Source: Lysobacter gummosus
Lineage (GTDB): Bacteria; Pseudomonadota; Gammaproteobacteria; Xanthomonadales; Xanthomonadaceae
Length of the DNA: 64,000 bases
Direction of reading: 5' to 3'
Assembly (NCBI RefSeq): GCF_001442805.1
Contig: NZ_CP011131.1
Span: 5,828,001 to 5,892,000, forward strand
The notes beneath the pieces are model-generated. The model was not told where the DNA came from. It made no database searches and worked only from the letters and a program-made list of their open reading frames with translations. The stretch's first letter is position 1. Each line of letters begins with the position of its first letter. Position numbers and translations under genes: made by a program. Below are positions 8,615 through 16,468 of the stretch, one piece after another.

Positions 8615-9150
8615 TCCAGAGCCTACTTTGAAAAAGGGGGCGGCGCGCTGAGTAGGCACGATGTCTGAACATTCCGGCTCGCGCGGGGGGATTTGCTTTT
8701 GCCTGGCGGCGCTGCGATCTGATCGGAGAGCGAATCCCCCCTGCCCCCCTTTTTCAAAGGGGGGAACAGCGGCAACGTCGGGGGTGGAAATCCCCCGAGC
8801 AAGCGGCGGCAATATGCCCCCTTTGAAAAAAGGGGCTGCGCGCGGCATTGGCACGATGTCTGAACATCCTGGCTCGCGCGGGGGATTTGCTTTTCGCTCG
8901 GCGGCGCTGCGATCTGACCGGAGAACGAATCCCCCTTCCCCCCTTTTCCAAAGGGGGGAACAGCGGCAACGTCGGGGGTGGAAATCCCCCGAGCAAGCGG
9001 CGGCAATATGCCCCCTTTGAAAAAGGGGGCTGCGCGCGGCATTGGCACGATGTCTGAACATCCTGGCTCGCGCGGGGGATTTGCTTTTTTGCCCGGCGGC
9101 GCTGCGATCTGATCGGAGAGCGAATCCCTCCCTTTTTCAAAGGGGGAACA
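8615..9150. repeat. Tandem array of palindromic REP-like repeats (about 195-bp period)
   Basis: The 620-bp gap between the hydrolase and the metallopeptidase gene holds no gene. It contains nearly three copies of a unit of 194-195 bp; the landmark ATGTCTGAACAT recurs at 8661, 8855 and 9050. Each unit carries hairpins made of CCCCC-TTT / AAA-GGGGG arms in both orientations and a GAGCGAATCCC or GGATTTGCTTTT flank. The copies are over 90 percent alike by eye, and the last is truncated. Short open frames crossing the array are low-complexity products of the repeat and were not called as genes. Confidence 0.9.
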
Positions 9151-9181
9151 GCAGCAGCGTCGCTGCTATGACTACGCGACT

Positions 9182-9976
9182 CTACTTATCGTCCGCGATC
9201 AACCGCCGCAGCCCCGCCTTGAGCGCACGCCCCGAGGCGCGAAAATACTCGCGCTGATCGCGCCAATCCGGGCAGCGCGCTTCCACTTCGCGCCAGAACG
9301 CGCGCGAATGGTCGGCGTGGATCAGGTGGCACAGCTCGTGCACCAGCACGTATTCGAACGCGGCCGGCGGCGCCAGCACCAGCGACAGGTCCAGCGACAG
9401 CGCGCCGTCGGGCGCGAGCGAACCCCATTGCGAAGACATGACCCGGTAACGCAGACGCGACGGCGCGCGCGGCAGGCCCGGCAGGTATTTGGGCAGCCAG
9501 CGGCCGACGTCGGCGCGGGCCTGGCCTTCGTAGAAATCGCGCAGCGCGCGCTGCAGGGCCTTGGCGTTCACCGTTTCCGGCGCGGCGACGACCAGCGCGT
9601 CGTCTTCCAGTTGCAGGCGCAGATAGCGCGCGACCTGCCAACGCAGCGGCATGTCGTGCCCGCGCAGGGGAATGCTGGTGCTGACATGCACCTGCAGGCT
9701 GGGCGCATCGGTGCCGGCGCTGGCGATCTGCGCCAGCAGCCACTCGCCATGCTGGATCACGAATCGCTGCCCGGCGATGTCGCTGGCGCGCATCGGCAGG
9801 GTCAGGCGCGGGCCGCGCTCATCGACGCTGAGCTTGATCCGGCGCGCACGCGGATCGCGCACGCGCAACACTTCGACGGACTGGCCGTTGGCGAGGGTGA
9901 TCGCGATGGTTTCGCGCGAGATCGTGCGCGGCGCAGCGCGCAGCTGGCCGGTGAGCAAGCGCAGAAGGCTCGTCAT
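9182..9976 (-). CDS. YgjP/M48-like zinc metallopeptidase (DUF45)
   Basis: A 264-residue protein of the YgjP-like metallopeptidase family (DUF45, annotated M48 family). The gluzincin-type motif HELCH lies at residues 213-217 within VLVHELCHLIHADHSRAFW, giving His213, Glu214 and His217 for zinc and catalysis, with a third ligand probably the His of ADHSRAFW. The N-terminal half, with VEVLRVRDPRARRIKLSVDERG and a basic linker, is also typical. The first ORF residues MTSLLRLLTGQL fit a start at 9976. The physiological substrate is unknown; in other bacteria the gene is often near restriction systems, but here it lies between a repeat array and rdgC. Confidence 0.88.
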   Translation of the reverse strand: MTSLLRLLTGQLRAAPRTISRETIAITLANGQSVEVLRVRDPRARRIKLSVDERGPRLTLPMRASDIAGQRFVIQHGEWLLAQIASAGTDAPSLQVHVSTSIPLRGHDMPLRWQVARYLRLQLEDDALVVAAPETVNAKALQRALRDFYEGQARADVGRWLPKYLPGLPRAPSRLRYRVMSSQWGSLAPDGALSLDLSLVLAPPAAFEYVLVHELCHLIHADHSRAFWREVEARCPDWRDQREYFRASGRALKAGLRRLIADDK

Positions 9977-10058
9977 GGGTGGGGGACCGCCATGCGCGAA
10001 GCATAGCGCTTGCGAGGCGCGAAGTTGATGTCGGCGCTGGGACCAATGATGCCGCGAG

Positions 10059-10101
10059 GGCCCTCACCCCAACCCCTCTCCCGCCAGCGGGAGAGGGGCT
10101 C
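10059..10101. repeat. Palindromic repeat, CTCTCCCGC/GCGGGAGAG family
   Basis: The sequence CCCTCACCCCAACCCC leads into a hairpin with arms CCTCTCCCGC and GCGGGAGAGG. The same unit recurs at 39612-39740 and in altered form at 57513-57735, so it is a dispersed family. It sits between the metallopeptidase start and the rdgC stop and could act as a terminator of rdgC, which reads toward it. Confidence 0.8.
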
Positions 10102-10217
10102 ATGGGATTCGGGGCGCTAAGTCCCTTCTACTGCGGTGCCTGAAAAGTCTGCACCCGAAGGCGGGGGCGGATGAGGCCAGCCCGACCTCGAATCGCAGTC
10201 GGCTCAGATTTGCGCCG

Positions 10218-11129
10218 TCAAGCCTCGACCTTCGACAACTTCAACGCCGACTCCAACACCCGGAACAAACGCTTCACCTCGCCGCTCATCAGCGCGAAAC
10301 GCGCGTCGAGTTCGGCGCGCAGGCCGTCGCCGTCGCTGTGTTCGAGCTGATCCACCGCGCCGTCGAGCAGCTTGAACTTGCGCACGACCAGGTCCTCGCC
10401 GATCACGAACGACACGTGATCGTCCAGGCTCAGCGCCAGGCGCGTGACCTGCTTGCCGGTTTCCAGGTGCTTGGCGATTTCGTCGCTTTCCAGTTCCTGA
10501 CGCTGGCACTTGACCACCGCGCCCTGATCGACCGGATCGCGCAGCTCGCACTCGTCGCCCAGGCTGATGCCGTCGGGCAATTCCTCGCCGGCGACCCAGC
10601 CGGTCAGGATCGAGCGCGGGGCGATTTCCGCGTTCAGCGGCAACGCCGGAAAACTGCCGATGGCGCGGCGGATTTCGCTGATCACGTTCTCGCCGGTCTT
10701 GCGGCTGGAGGTGTCGACGATCACCAGCCCGTGCTCCAGATCGATGATCGCGTCGGTACGGCCGGGTTTGATGAACGCGCGCGGCATCAGATCGACGATG
10801 AGCTCGTCCTTGACCCGCTTGCGCGTGCGGCCGCCGGGCTTGCGGCCTTCTTTCTGTTCGATCTCGGCCAGTTTCTTGGCCAGCATGTCGTTGATGACCG
10901 ATCCGGGCAGCAGGCGGTCTTCGCTGCCGACGGTGATCCAGATCGCGTCGCCGATGCGGTTGCTCATCATTGCGTCCTCGGCGTCGCGCCCGAACGGCGA
11001 GATGAAACCGCGCGAAGACAGCTCCAGCGGGCCGACCGGCTTGAGCGCGCATTCGGCCAGGCCTTTGTCGAGATCGTCGAGTTTGTGGGTGGTGGGGAAG
11101 CGGAAGAACGTCAGGTTGCGGAAGAACAT
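10218..11129 (-). CDS. rdgC: Recombination-associated protein RdgC
   Basis: RdgC is a ring-shaped double-stranded-DNA-binding protein that restrains RecA-promoted strand exchange and localises to the nucleoid. The 303-residue product starts MFFRNLTFFRFP, the characteristic N-terminus, followed by the LAECALKPVGPLELSSRGFISPFG region, a central IEQKEGRKPGGRTRKRVKDELI basic stretch, and LILTGW-like and RLALSLDDHVSFVIGEDLVVRKFKLLD segments near the C-terminus. Length matches the E. coli protein. No operon partner is evident; ttcA upstream is 169 bp away across a palindromic repeat. Confidence 0.95.
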   Translation of the reverse strand: MFFRNLTFFRFPTTHKLDDLDKGLAECALKPVGPLELSSRGFISPFGRDAEDAMMSNRIGDAIWITVGSEDRLLPGSVINDMLAKKLAEIEQKEGRKPGGRTRKRVKDELIVDLMPRAFIKPGRTDAIIDLEHGLVIVDTSSRKTGENVISEIRRAIGSFPALPLNAEIAPRSILTGWVAGEELPDGISLGDECELRDPVDQGAVVKCQRQELESDEIAKHLETGKQVTRLALSLDDHVSFVIGEDLVVRKFKLLDGAVDQLEHSDGDGLRAELDARFALMSGEVKRLFRVLESALKLSKVEA

Positions 11130-11196
11130 CGAAGGACAGACCGGAAAGAGGAAAAGGGGATTCGGGGATGGCAGGTCGGCTCGCGCTGCCTTGGCT

Positions 11197-11282
11197 CGTC
11201 ATTCCCGCGAACGCGGGAATCCAGAGACTTCAAGCGTTCTCGCACGAAAGGCCCTGGATTCCCGCGTCCGCGGGAATGACGG
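11197..11282. repeat. Paired palindromic repeat, CATTCCCGCG/CGCGGGAATG type
   Basis: Two inverted copies of a unit that begins with CATTCCCGCG, forms a short hairpin with CGCGGGAATCCAG, and ends with the mirror-image copy CTGGATTCCCGCG ... CGCGGGAATG. The pair spans about 85 bp between the rdgC start and the ttcA stop. The same type of sequence is frequent in other bacterial genomes as an intergenic repeat. It is the only pair of this family in the window. Confidence 0.8.
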
Positions 11283-11298
11283 CCTCGAAAGTACGCGG

Positions 11299-12213
11299 TT
11301 ATCCAACTTGCGCGTGGTTCGTTTCAACTGATGCGTCATCGAGCCATACCGGCGCATCGCTCGTCGGCGCCGCGCCGGCCTTGCCCAATCCGAGAAAATC
11401 GAACAACTTCGGATCGCTCAATTGCGACGGCCGGATATCGCCCAGCGCGCGCGAGATCGTTTCGATGCGGCCGGGCGTCTCGCGCTCCCACGCATCCATC
11501 ATGCGCTTGACCTGCTTGCGCTGCAGGTTTTCCTGCGAGCCGCACAGGTTGCACGGGATGATCGGGAACTGCTTGACCGCCGCGTAATCGACGATGTCGT
11601 CTTCGCGCACGTACGCCAACGGCCGGATCACCACGTGCTTGCCGTCGTCGGACAGCAGCTTGGGCGGCATGCCGCTGAGCTTGGCGTGGAAGAACAGGTT
11701 GAGGAAGAAGGTCGCGACCAAATCGTCGCGATGATGCCCCAGCGCGATCTTGGTGAACCCCTGCTCCGCCGCGTAGGTGTAGAGCGCCCCACGCCGCAAT
11801 CGCGAGCACAGCGAACACATGGTCTTGCCTTCCGGCACCACCCGCGTGACGACCGAATAGGTGTCCTGTTCGAGGATCTTGTACGCCACCCCGATCGATT
11901 GCAGATACCCCGGCAGCACGTGCTCGGGGAAATCCGGCTGCTTCTGGTCCAGGTTCACCGCGACCAGCTCGAACTTCACCGGCGCCTTCTTCTGCAACTG
12001 CAGAAGGATGTCGAGCAGGGTGTAACTGTCCTTGCCGCCGGACAGGCAGACCATGACCTTGTCGCCTTCTTCGATCATGCCGAAGTCGGCGATGGCGCGG
12101 CCGACCTGATGGCGCAGACGGGTCGCCAGGCGCTCGCCGTCGGGGGCGGAGGCAGCGGAGGTGTCGGCGCGACTGCGGCGGACGGGTTCGGCGAGGGGCA
12201 GGACGGTGCTCAT
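11299..12213 (-). CDS. ttcA: tRNA 2-thiocytidine biosynthesis protein TtcA
   Basis: TtcA is the iron-sulfur, ATP-dependent enzyme that thiolates cytidine 32 of certain tRNAs. The 304-residue protein has the PP-loop [14 protein letters not shown] near residue 57, the CxxC pair [11 protein letters not shown] and a third Cys in [15 protein letters not shown], the three ligands expected for the [4Fe-4S] cluster. The start [13 protein letters not shown] at 12213 gives a length close to the family norm; a longer in-frame reading to 12573 is low-complexity Arg/Ala and was not used. The 382-bp upstream gap contains an AT-rich patch that may be its promoter. Confidence 0.96.
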   Translation of the reverse strand: MSTVLPLAEPVRRSRADTSAASAPDGERLATRLRHQVGRAIADFGMIEEGDKVMVCLSGGKDSYTLLDILLQLQKKAPVKFELVAVNLDQKQPDFPEHVLPGYLQSIGVAYKILEQDTYSVVTRVVPEGKTMCSLCSRLRRGALYTYAAEQGFTKIALGHHRDDLVATFFLNLFFHAKLSGMPPKLLSDDGKHVVIRPLAYVREDDIVDYAAVKQFPIIPCNLCGSQENLQRKQVKRMMDAWERETPGRIETISRALGDIRPSQLSDPKLFDFLGLGKAGAAPTSDAPVWLDDASVETNHAQVG

Positions 12214-12595
12214 GTGGCCGACGATTCTACGGGCTGCGCGCCGGTCGCGGCGAACCGCGGCGCTCCGGGCCCGGCGCCAGGCAGCCGCGGCGCGGACCGG
12301 TTCGCTCGCCCTTGAGCGCTGGCGCGGCCTGGGGCTGAGCCGTTTTGCTGTCGCCGCGCGCGGACGGCGTCGCCACGACGATCCGTCAGCCCAGCGCAGG
12401 CCAATCACTTTCCAACAAAATATTAACAAACCCCTGCTGACTCCAGATCCGGCGCACCGCCCGGCGCCCACGGAGCACGCGACGAACCGAATCGCCCCCG
12501 CACCGGCGCCCCCGCCACCACGACCGGCACCGATCCCGATCGCTTGTCGCGCCAGGGGATATGGAATCGACATGCGCGCGCGTTAAGCTCATCGG
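12214..12595. other. Intergenic region between divergent ttcA and ydcH-like genes
   Basis: No gene is supported in these 382 bases. The only compositional feature is an AT-rich patch at about 12405-12435 (containing AAAATATTAACAAA), unusual in this GC-rich DNA, which may be a promoter for ttcA (minus) or the small YdcH-like gene (plus). No hairpin with a T-tract and no member of the repeat families was recognised. Confidence 0.45.
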
Positions 12596-12802
12596 ATGAT
12601 CGAAAGCGATCCCGCCGCAATAACGCACCAACTGGCCCATCTGCGGTTGGAACATCGCGACCTCGATCTGGCGATCGACCGTCTGGCGCTGGACGCCAAC
12701 GCGGACGAACTCACGGTCAAACGGTTGAAGAAACGCCGGCTGTGGCTGAAGGACTGCATCGCGCGGCTGGAGAGCGCGCTGATTCCCGACGAACCCGCCT
12801 GA
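12596..12802 (+). CDS. YdcH family small protein (DUF465)
   Basis: A 68-residue cytoplasmic protein of the YdcH/DUF465 family. The pattern is typical: an N-terminal helix with HQLAHLRLEHRDLDLAIDRLA and a second helix with DELTVKRLKKRRLWLKDCIARLES, predicted to form an antiparallel coiled hairpin. The family has no firmly established function. The ATG at 12596 is the first in frame and follows an AT-containing leader. It is followed by about 140 bp before the next gene. Confidence 0.85.
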   Translation: MIESDPAAITHQLAHLRLEHRDLDLAIDRLALDANADELTVKRLKKRRLWLKDCIARLESALIPDEPA

Positions 12803-12945
12803 GCCGCGTCGACCGCCGCGCGCAAGCCGTCTCGCGCGGCGGTCCCTGCAGCAGCGCCGTTGTCATGTCCATCTAGTGCGAAACCCAGCTGCAGCGGGGC
12901 ACATCGGCTGTGCTAGGGTGCCGCCACCCGATGGCAGGCAGCGGT

Positions 12946-13569
12946 ATGGCGAACAAGGACGAACTGGTCAAAGCGGCACGCAATCCCTGGTGGCAGGGCG
13001 CCGCGGCCGTGGCCGCGATCGCGCTGGTGCTGACCTTCGCTCTGGGCGGCTTCAAGCAGGCCAAGAGCGTGACCAAGCCGCTGCCGCAGTATCAGGCCGG
13101 TCACCGTTACCAGGGCGGGGCGATGGCGGCGACGCCGCTGCGCGCCTGGGTCGCGCGCTACAAGCCCGGCGGCCAGGTCGATGCCTTCAATCAGGGCAAG
13201 CTGTATCTGGTGCTGCAGGTCGAGATCGAGAACCGCACGCCGCGCAGTTTCAGCGGCTTCGGCTATCCGCTCAAAGATCTGATCCTGGTTTCGAAGGGCG
13301 GCACTCCCGTCCCCGCCCAAAGCTTGATGATGTCCGACGATCACACCATCGTCGCCGACCTGCATCCGCGCATGAAGCAGCGCGTGGATTTGGTCTGGGA
13401 TCTGCCCAGGAATTATGTTTATTCGCCGCAGGAGACCTTCGGCGTGTTCGCTCGCGACTACAAGGCCAAGGCCTATCTCAACGATGAAGGCGCATGGCTG
13501 CAGGGCAAGCCGGCGGCCAAGTACCGGATCGCGGTAAGCGATCTGCGCGACCGCATGGTGGCGCCATGA
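12946..13569 (+). CDS. Membrane-anchored protein of unknown function, first gene of a three-gene operon
   Basis: A 207-residue protein not assigned to a family. A short cytoplasmic segment (MANKDELVKAARNPWWQ) precedes one membrane helix (about residues 18-36), then a soluble, probably periplasmic domain of beta character, for example KLYLVLQVEIENRTPRSFSGFGYPLKDLILVSKGG read in parts, which loosely recalls telokin-like (DUF4352) domains. ATG at 12946 was chosen because it yields the membrane anchor directly; an in-frame ATG 12 codons earlier exists. Its stop overlaps the start of the next gene by ATGA, indicating translational coupling. Function unknown. Confidence 0.65.
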   Translation: MANKDELVKAARNPWWQGAAAVAAIALVLTFALGGFKQAKSVTKPLPQYQAGHRYQGGAMAATPLRAWVARYKPGGQVDAFNQGKLYLVLQVEIENRTPRSFSGFGYPLKDLILVSKGGTPVPAQSLMMSDDHTIVADLHPRMKQRVDLVWDLPRNYVYSPQETFGVFARDYKAKAYLNDEGAWLQGKPAAKYRIAVSDLRDRMVAP

Positions 13570-14207
13570 GCACGCCGATCGAACCGGCCGCCGCGTCCGC
13601 GCGCTGGCGCCTGCCGCGCTGGCGTTGGCGCGATGCGCTGTGGATCGCGCTGGCGCTGATCGCGGTGGTCGCGCTGCGCAAGGGCGAATCGACCTACGAA
13701 GAACGCGACGCGCCGCTGCTACAGGCGGCGAAGGCGCCGGGCCGCGTGACGGGGCGCAACTTCGCGGTCGAGGTCGGCAACCTCAAGGCCGCGCACGCGT
13801 ATCTGCTCAAGGGCGACTACTCCCGTCCCGGCGATTATTTACTGCGCACCTCGGGCCTGTGGCTGTCGGTGGTGGCCAAGGTCGAGGCGCTCGATCGTCC
13901 CGGCTACCTGGGCGCGCAGCTGCGCACCCGCGACGGTCTGGTCTATGTCGCCTCCAGCAACGACCGGCCCAAGCTCAAGGGCGTCAACCTGCGCGATCGC
14001 GCGCTGGCGCCCGGCCTGGTCGAGAGCGGCGCCTGGTTCTTCGAAGTGCCCGCGGACAAACTCGAAGGCGCGCACCTGCAGTTGTACTGGGGCAATTTGT
14101 TGCCGCAGGGCGGCGACAGCCTGGTCGATGTCGATCTGGGCATCGACACCGCGCGCGCGCGCAAACTCGCCGCCGAGGCCAAACCGGTTCTGGATCTGCG
14201 CCCATGA
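13566..14207 (+). CDS. Membrane-anchored protein of unknown function, second gene of the operon
   Basis: A 213-residue protein with no family recognised. A basic Trp/Arg-rich N-terminus (RWRLPRWRWRDALW) leads into a membrane helix at about residues 25-38 (ALALIAVVAL), followed by a soluble domain with short hydrophobic strands such as YLLRTSGLWLSVVAKVEA and AQLRTRDGLVYVASS and the segment LVESGAWFFEVP. The layout (short basic cytoplasmic tail, one helix, 160-170-residue extracytoplasmic domain) matches both neighbours. It shares ATGA overlaps with the genes on each side. Function unknown. Confidence 0.65.
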   Translation: MSTPIEPAAASARWRLPRWRWRDALWIALALIAVVALRKGESTYEERDAPLLQAAKAPGRVTGRNFAVEVGNLKAAHAYLLKGDYSRPGDYLLRTSGLWLSVVAKVEALDRPGYLGAQLRTRDGLVYVASSNDRPKLKGVNLRDRALAPGLVESGAWFFEVPADKLEGAHLQLYWGNLLPQGGDSLVDVDLGIDTARARKLAAEAKPVLDLRP

Positions 14208-14851
14208 ATTCGCCCACGAGCTCCGAACCCATTCAAGTCGCCGCCGTTCCGGCGTCCGCGTCCGTGCCCGCGCCGGCCGGCTGGTGGCGCCGCAACGTGT
14301 GGTGGCTGCTCGGCACCGCGGTGCTGGGCACCTGGGCGATCTACGCGCCCTACCGCGACGCACTGGACAGCTATCGTCAGCGCCACCCCAGCCAACCAGT
14401 CGCGGCCGGCAAGAACACGTGGACCCAGTACGAAGGCGCGCGCTGGCGATTGGTGAGCGCCGAAGCGCTGGCGCCGCGCGATCCGCGCATTCTCGGCCCA
14501 TTGCGCAAGGACGCCGGCGTGCTGCTGGTGCGCTTCGAAGTGATCCCGGATTCGGGCACCAAGACCGCCACGCTGGACGCGTGCCGCGGCAGCGTCGCCG
14601 ATGCCAAGGGCCGGCTGTGGGAAGCCAATCCTTCGGAGCTACCGCGCCTGAAAGGCGCCAAGCTGCCGACGACCTGCGGCAGCGGTTACGACGCGTCGTT
14701 CAAGCAAGTATTGGCGGTGCCGGGGCGGCCGTTCGCGTTCCAGCATGCGTATCTGCTGCCGCGCGGGCAGACCATGGAGGGGCTGCGGGCGCGGATCGAA
14801 TTGCGCAACTCGGAAACGGCCAAGGGCCGGTATCTGGACTTCGCGCTGTAA
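14204..14851 (+). CDS. Membrane-anchored protein of unknown function, third gene of the operon
   Basis: A 215-residue protein not recognised. An Ala/Pro/Ser-rich start is followed by WWRRNVWWLLGTAVLGTWAIYAP, a membrane helix at about residues 30-48, and a soluble domain. The fragments GVLLVRFEVIPDSGTK and LPRGQTMEGLRARIEL resemble the strands of telokin-like domains that carry a 'vlvrfev' core. Two Cys (DACRGS and TTCGSG), about 35 residues apart, could form a disulfide outside the cytoplasm. Its start overlaps the previous stop by ATGA. It converges on the polytopic membrane protein gene, 94 bp away. Confidence 0.65.
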   Translation: MNSPTSSEPIQVAAVPASASVPAPAGWWRRNVWWLLGTAVLGTWAIYAPYRDALDSYRQRHPSQPVAAGKNTWTQYEGARWRLVSAEALAPRDPRILGPLRKDAGVLLVRFEVIPDSGTKTATLDACRGSVADAKGRLWEANPSELPRLKGAKLPTTCGSGYDASFKQVLAVPGRPFAFQHAYLLPRGQTMEGLRARIELRNSETAKGRYLDFAL

Positions 14852-14945
14852 TTTCGTCCGCTCGGCCGAGCCACCTTGAGGTCTGTTGTAGAAAGGCCTT
14901 CAGGCTCTCCCACAAAAAATTCCGGGGCCGCAGTAACTTCGCGAC

Positions 14946-16229
14946 TCAGGCGCTGCGCGGCAGCCGCGCGATCGCCCGATCGAACGTCGCCGCCAGCAGC
15001 ACCACCCGCAACACATCGGTCAGCAGCGAGGTGCGGAACGACAGCGGCGTGTTGAGAAACACCGCGTAGATCTGCCCGCTGACGCGCTGCCAGTCCGGAT
15101 CCTGCGGACCGACCCACTGCTGCATCAGCCGCCACGACCACGAGTCGATATACGACAGCAGCTGCCAGCACACGCACAGGGTCAGCAGCGCCGGCAGGCC
15201 CGCGCGCAGCACCAGGCGCAGGCTGTTGACCACCGGCACGCCCTTGCTGCTCCAACCGGCGCTGGCCTTGTCGGCGAGCATGCGCAGGGTGAAGTGCATC
15301 GCCTTGAAGCGCTCGACCACCTTGCCCAGATGCTCGTCGGCCGCGTCGATGCGCTGCGCGCGGCGCAGGTCGATGCCGTAGATGATCGCGGTGATCGCCA
15401 GCCAGATCAGCGGCAAGACCACCGCGCCGGCGGCGGTGCTGACGAAATCCCACAGCGGCGCCAGCGTGCGCTTGGCCGGCGCCAGGGTCTTGAACAGCGC
15501 GGTCGGGCTTTCCCACCAGTCGGTCGCGGCGACGTAGACCACGCGCTCGTGCCACCAGTCCTTGCCGGTCGTCATCACCTGGGCGATCGCGGCCACGCCG
15601 ACGAACACCCAATAAGCCTCGCAGCTGGTCGCGACCACATTCCACGCCGCATGCCCGGTCGCGGTCGCGCGGCGCTTGCTGAACCAGCGCACCGCCCAGG
15701 CCACCGCGAGCGCGATCCACAGCCCCTTGAGCTGCAGCACGCGGTTGAGGTTTTCTCCCTCCCACACGCTGAAGATGTATTCGGTGCGGAACTGCCGGCG
15801 CAGGTCCTCGAGCAGGCCCCAACCGGCGTAGTAGGCGAAGAACGGCAGCATCGCGATCGCCAGCGCGGTGATCCACTGCTTGCGCACCGCCTTGGTGTCG
15901 GGCGTGGTCGCGCCGCCGGCGAGCATCGGCAGCGACGGACGCAGCGACTGGAACATCAGGATGGTCCCGGCCAGCTGGGTCACGATCAGCAGCGACAAGG
16001 CCGCGAACGACAGCAGCACCGAGCGCTCGCCGAGCTTGACCGCCAAGTCCATCAACAGGTTGTAGGACACCCGCTGGGCGAAGAACCAGAACGCCAGCGC
16101 CGGCCAGTGGCGCCAGAGCAGACGCGCGGTGAGCACGGGAATTTCGAGCCAGGCGCTGGGGCCGGAGCCCTGCGCGGACGTCTGCGGGCCGGACTCGATG
16201 GCAGAGCTGGAAAGCGTGCTGGAGGACAT
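14946..16229 (-). CDS. Large polytopic membrane protein of unknown function
   Basis: A 427-residue integral membrane protein with about seven or eight hydrophobic segments, for example near residues 45-65 (WPALAFWFFAQRV), 75-100 (SFAALSLLIVTQLAGTILMF), 122-142, 175-190, 205-225, 270-292 and 340-360, and a C-terminal helix before IARLPRSA. A cytoplasmic-looking loop (DLRRAQRIDAADEHLGKVVERFKAM) is basic and helical. No transporter signature, P-loop or catalytic motif was seen. ATG at 16229 starts the Ser-rich MSSSTLSSS; an upstream ATG 17 codons earlier is possible. It faces the three-gene membrane operon tail to tail. Confidence 0.7.
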   Translation of the reverse strand: MSSSTLSSSAIESGPQTSAQGSGPSAWLEIPVLTARLLWRHWPALAFWFFAQRVSYNLLMDLAVKLGERSVLLSFAALSLLIVTQLAGTILMFQSLRPSLPMLAGGATTPDTKAVRKQWITALAIAMLPFFAYYAGWGLLEDLRRQFRTEYIFSVWEGENLNRVLQLKGLWIALAVAWAVRWFSKRRATATGHAAWNVVATSCEAYWVFVGVAAIAQVMTTGKDWWHERVVYVAATDWWESPTALFKTLAPAKRTLAPLWDFVSTAAGAVVLPLIWLAITAIIYGIDLRRAQRIDAADEHLGKVVERFKAMHFTLRMLADKASAGWSSKGVPVVNSLRLVLRAGLPALLTLCVCWQLLSYIDSWSWRLMQQWVGPQDPDWQRVSGQIYAVFLNTPLSFRTSLLTDVLRVVLLAATFDRAIARLPRSA

Positions 16230-16468
16230 CGGCGACGGGGCGTGACGGAGTCGGGCGATAGAGTACCCGGCGCCCGCCACGATAGGCAGTGACGACTATC
16301 AGACCGGCGCTCGCCGCCGAGATCGCCCAATCGTCATCGCGGCAGGCGAATTCGCCGCCCACCGCGTCAGGCACCCATCACCGACGCAAAGCGGTTGATG
16401 GATGCCGCTGGATCGCTGCCGATGGATTCGCGCGGCCTTGCAGAGCCCACGCCCCCCGAGCGCGTCGG

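Noticed and set aside
8623..9140. Several short open frames (100-140 codons) inside the repeat array
   Set aside because: They encode products of the repeat (PPFSKGA-type peptides), shift between copies and lack ribosome sites.
8615..9150. CRISPR-like array in the hydrolase-metallopeptidase gap
   Set aside because: The period is 195 bp with no unique spacers and no cas genes; it is a tandem palindromic repeat.
14852..14945. Degenerate GGGGCTTCAG-type repeat between the third membrane gene and the convergent gene
   Set aside because: GGCCTTCAGGCTCTCCCACAAAA resembles the family, but the palindrome is broken and no inverted partner is present.
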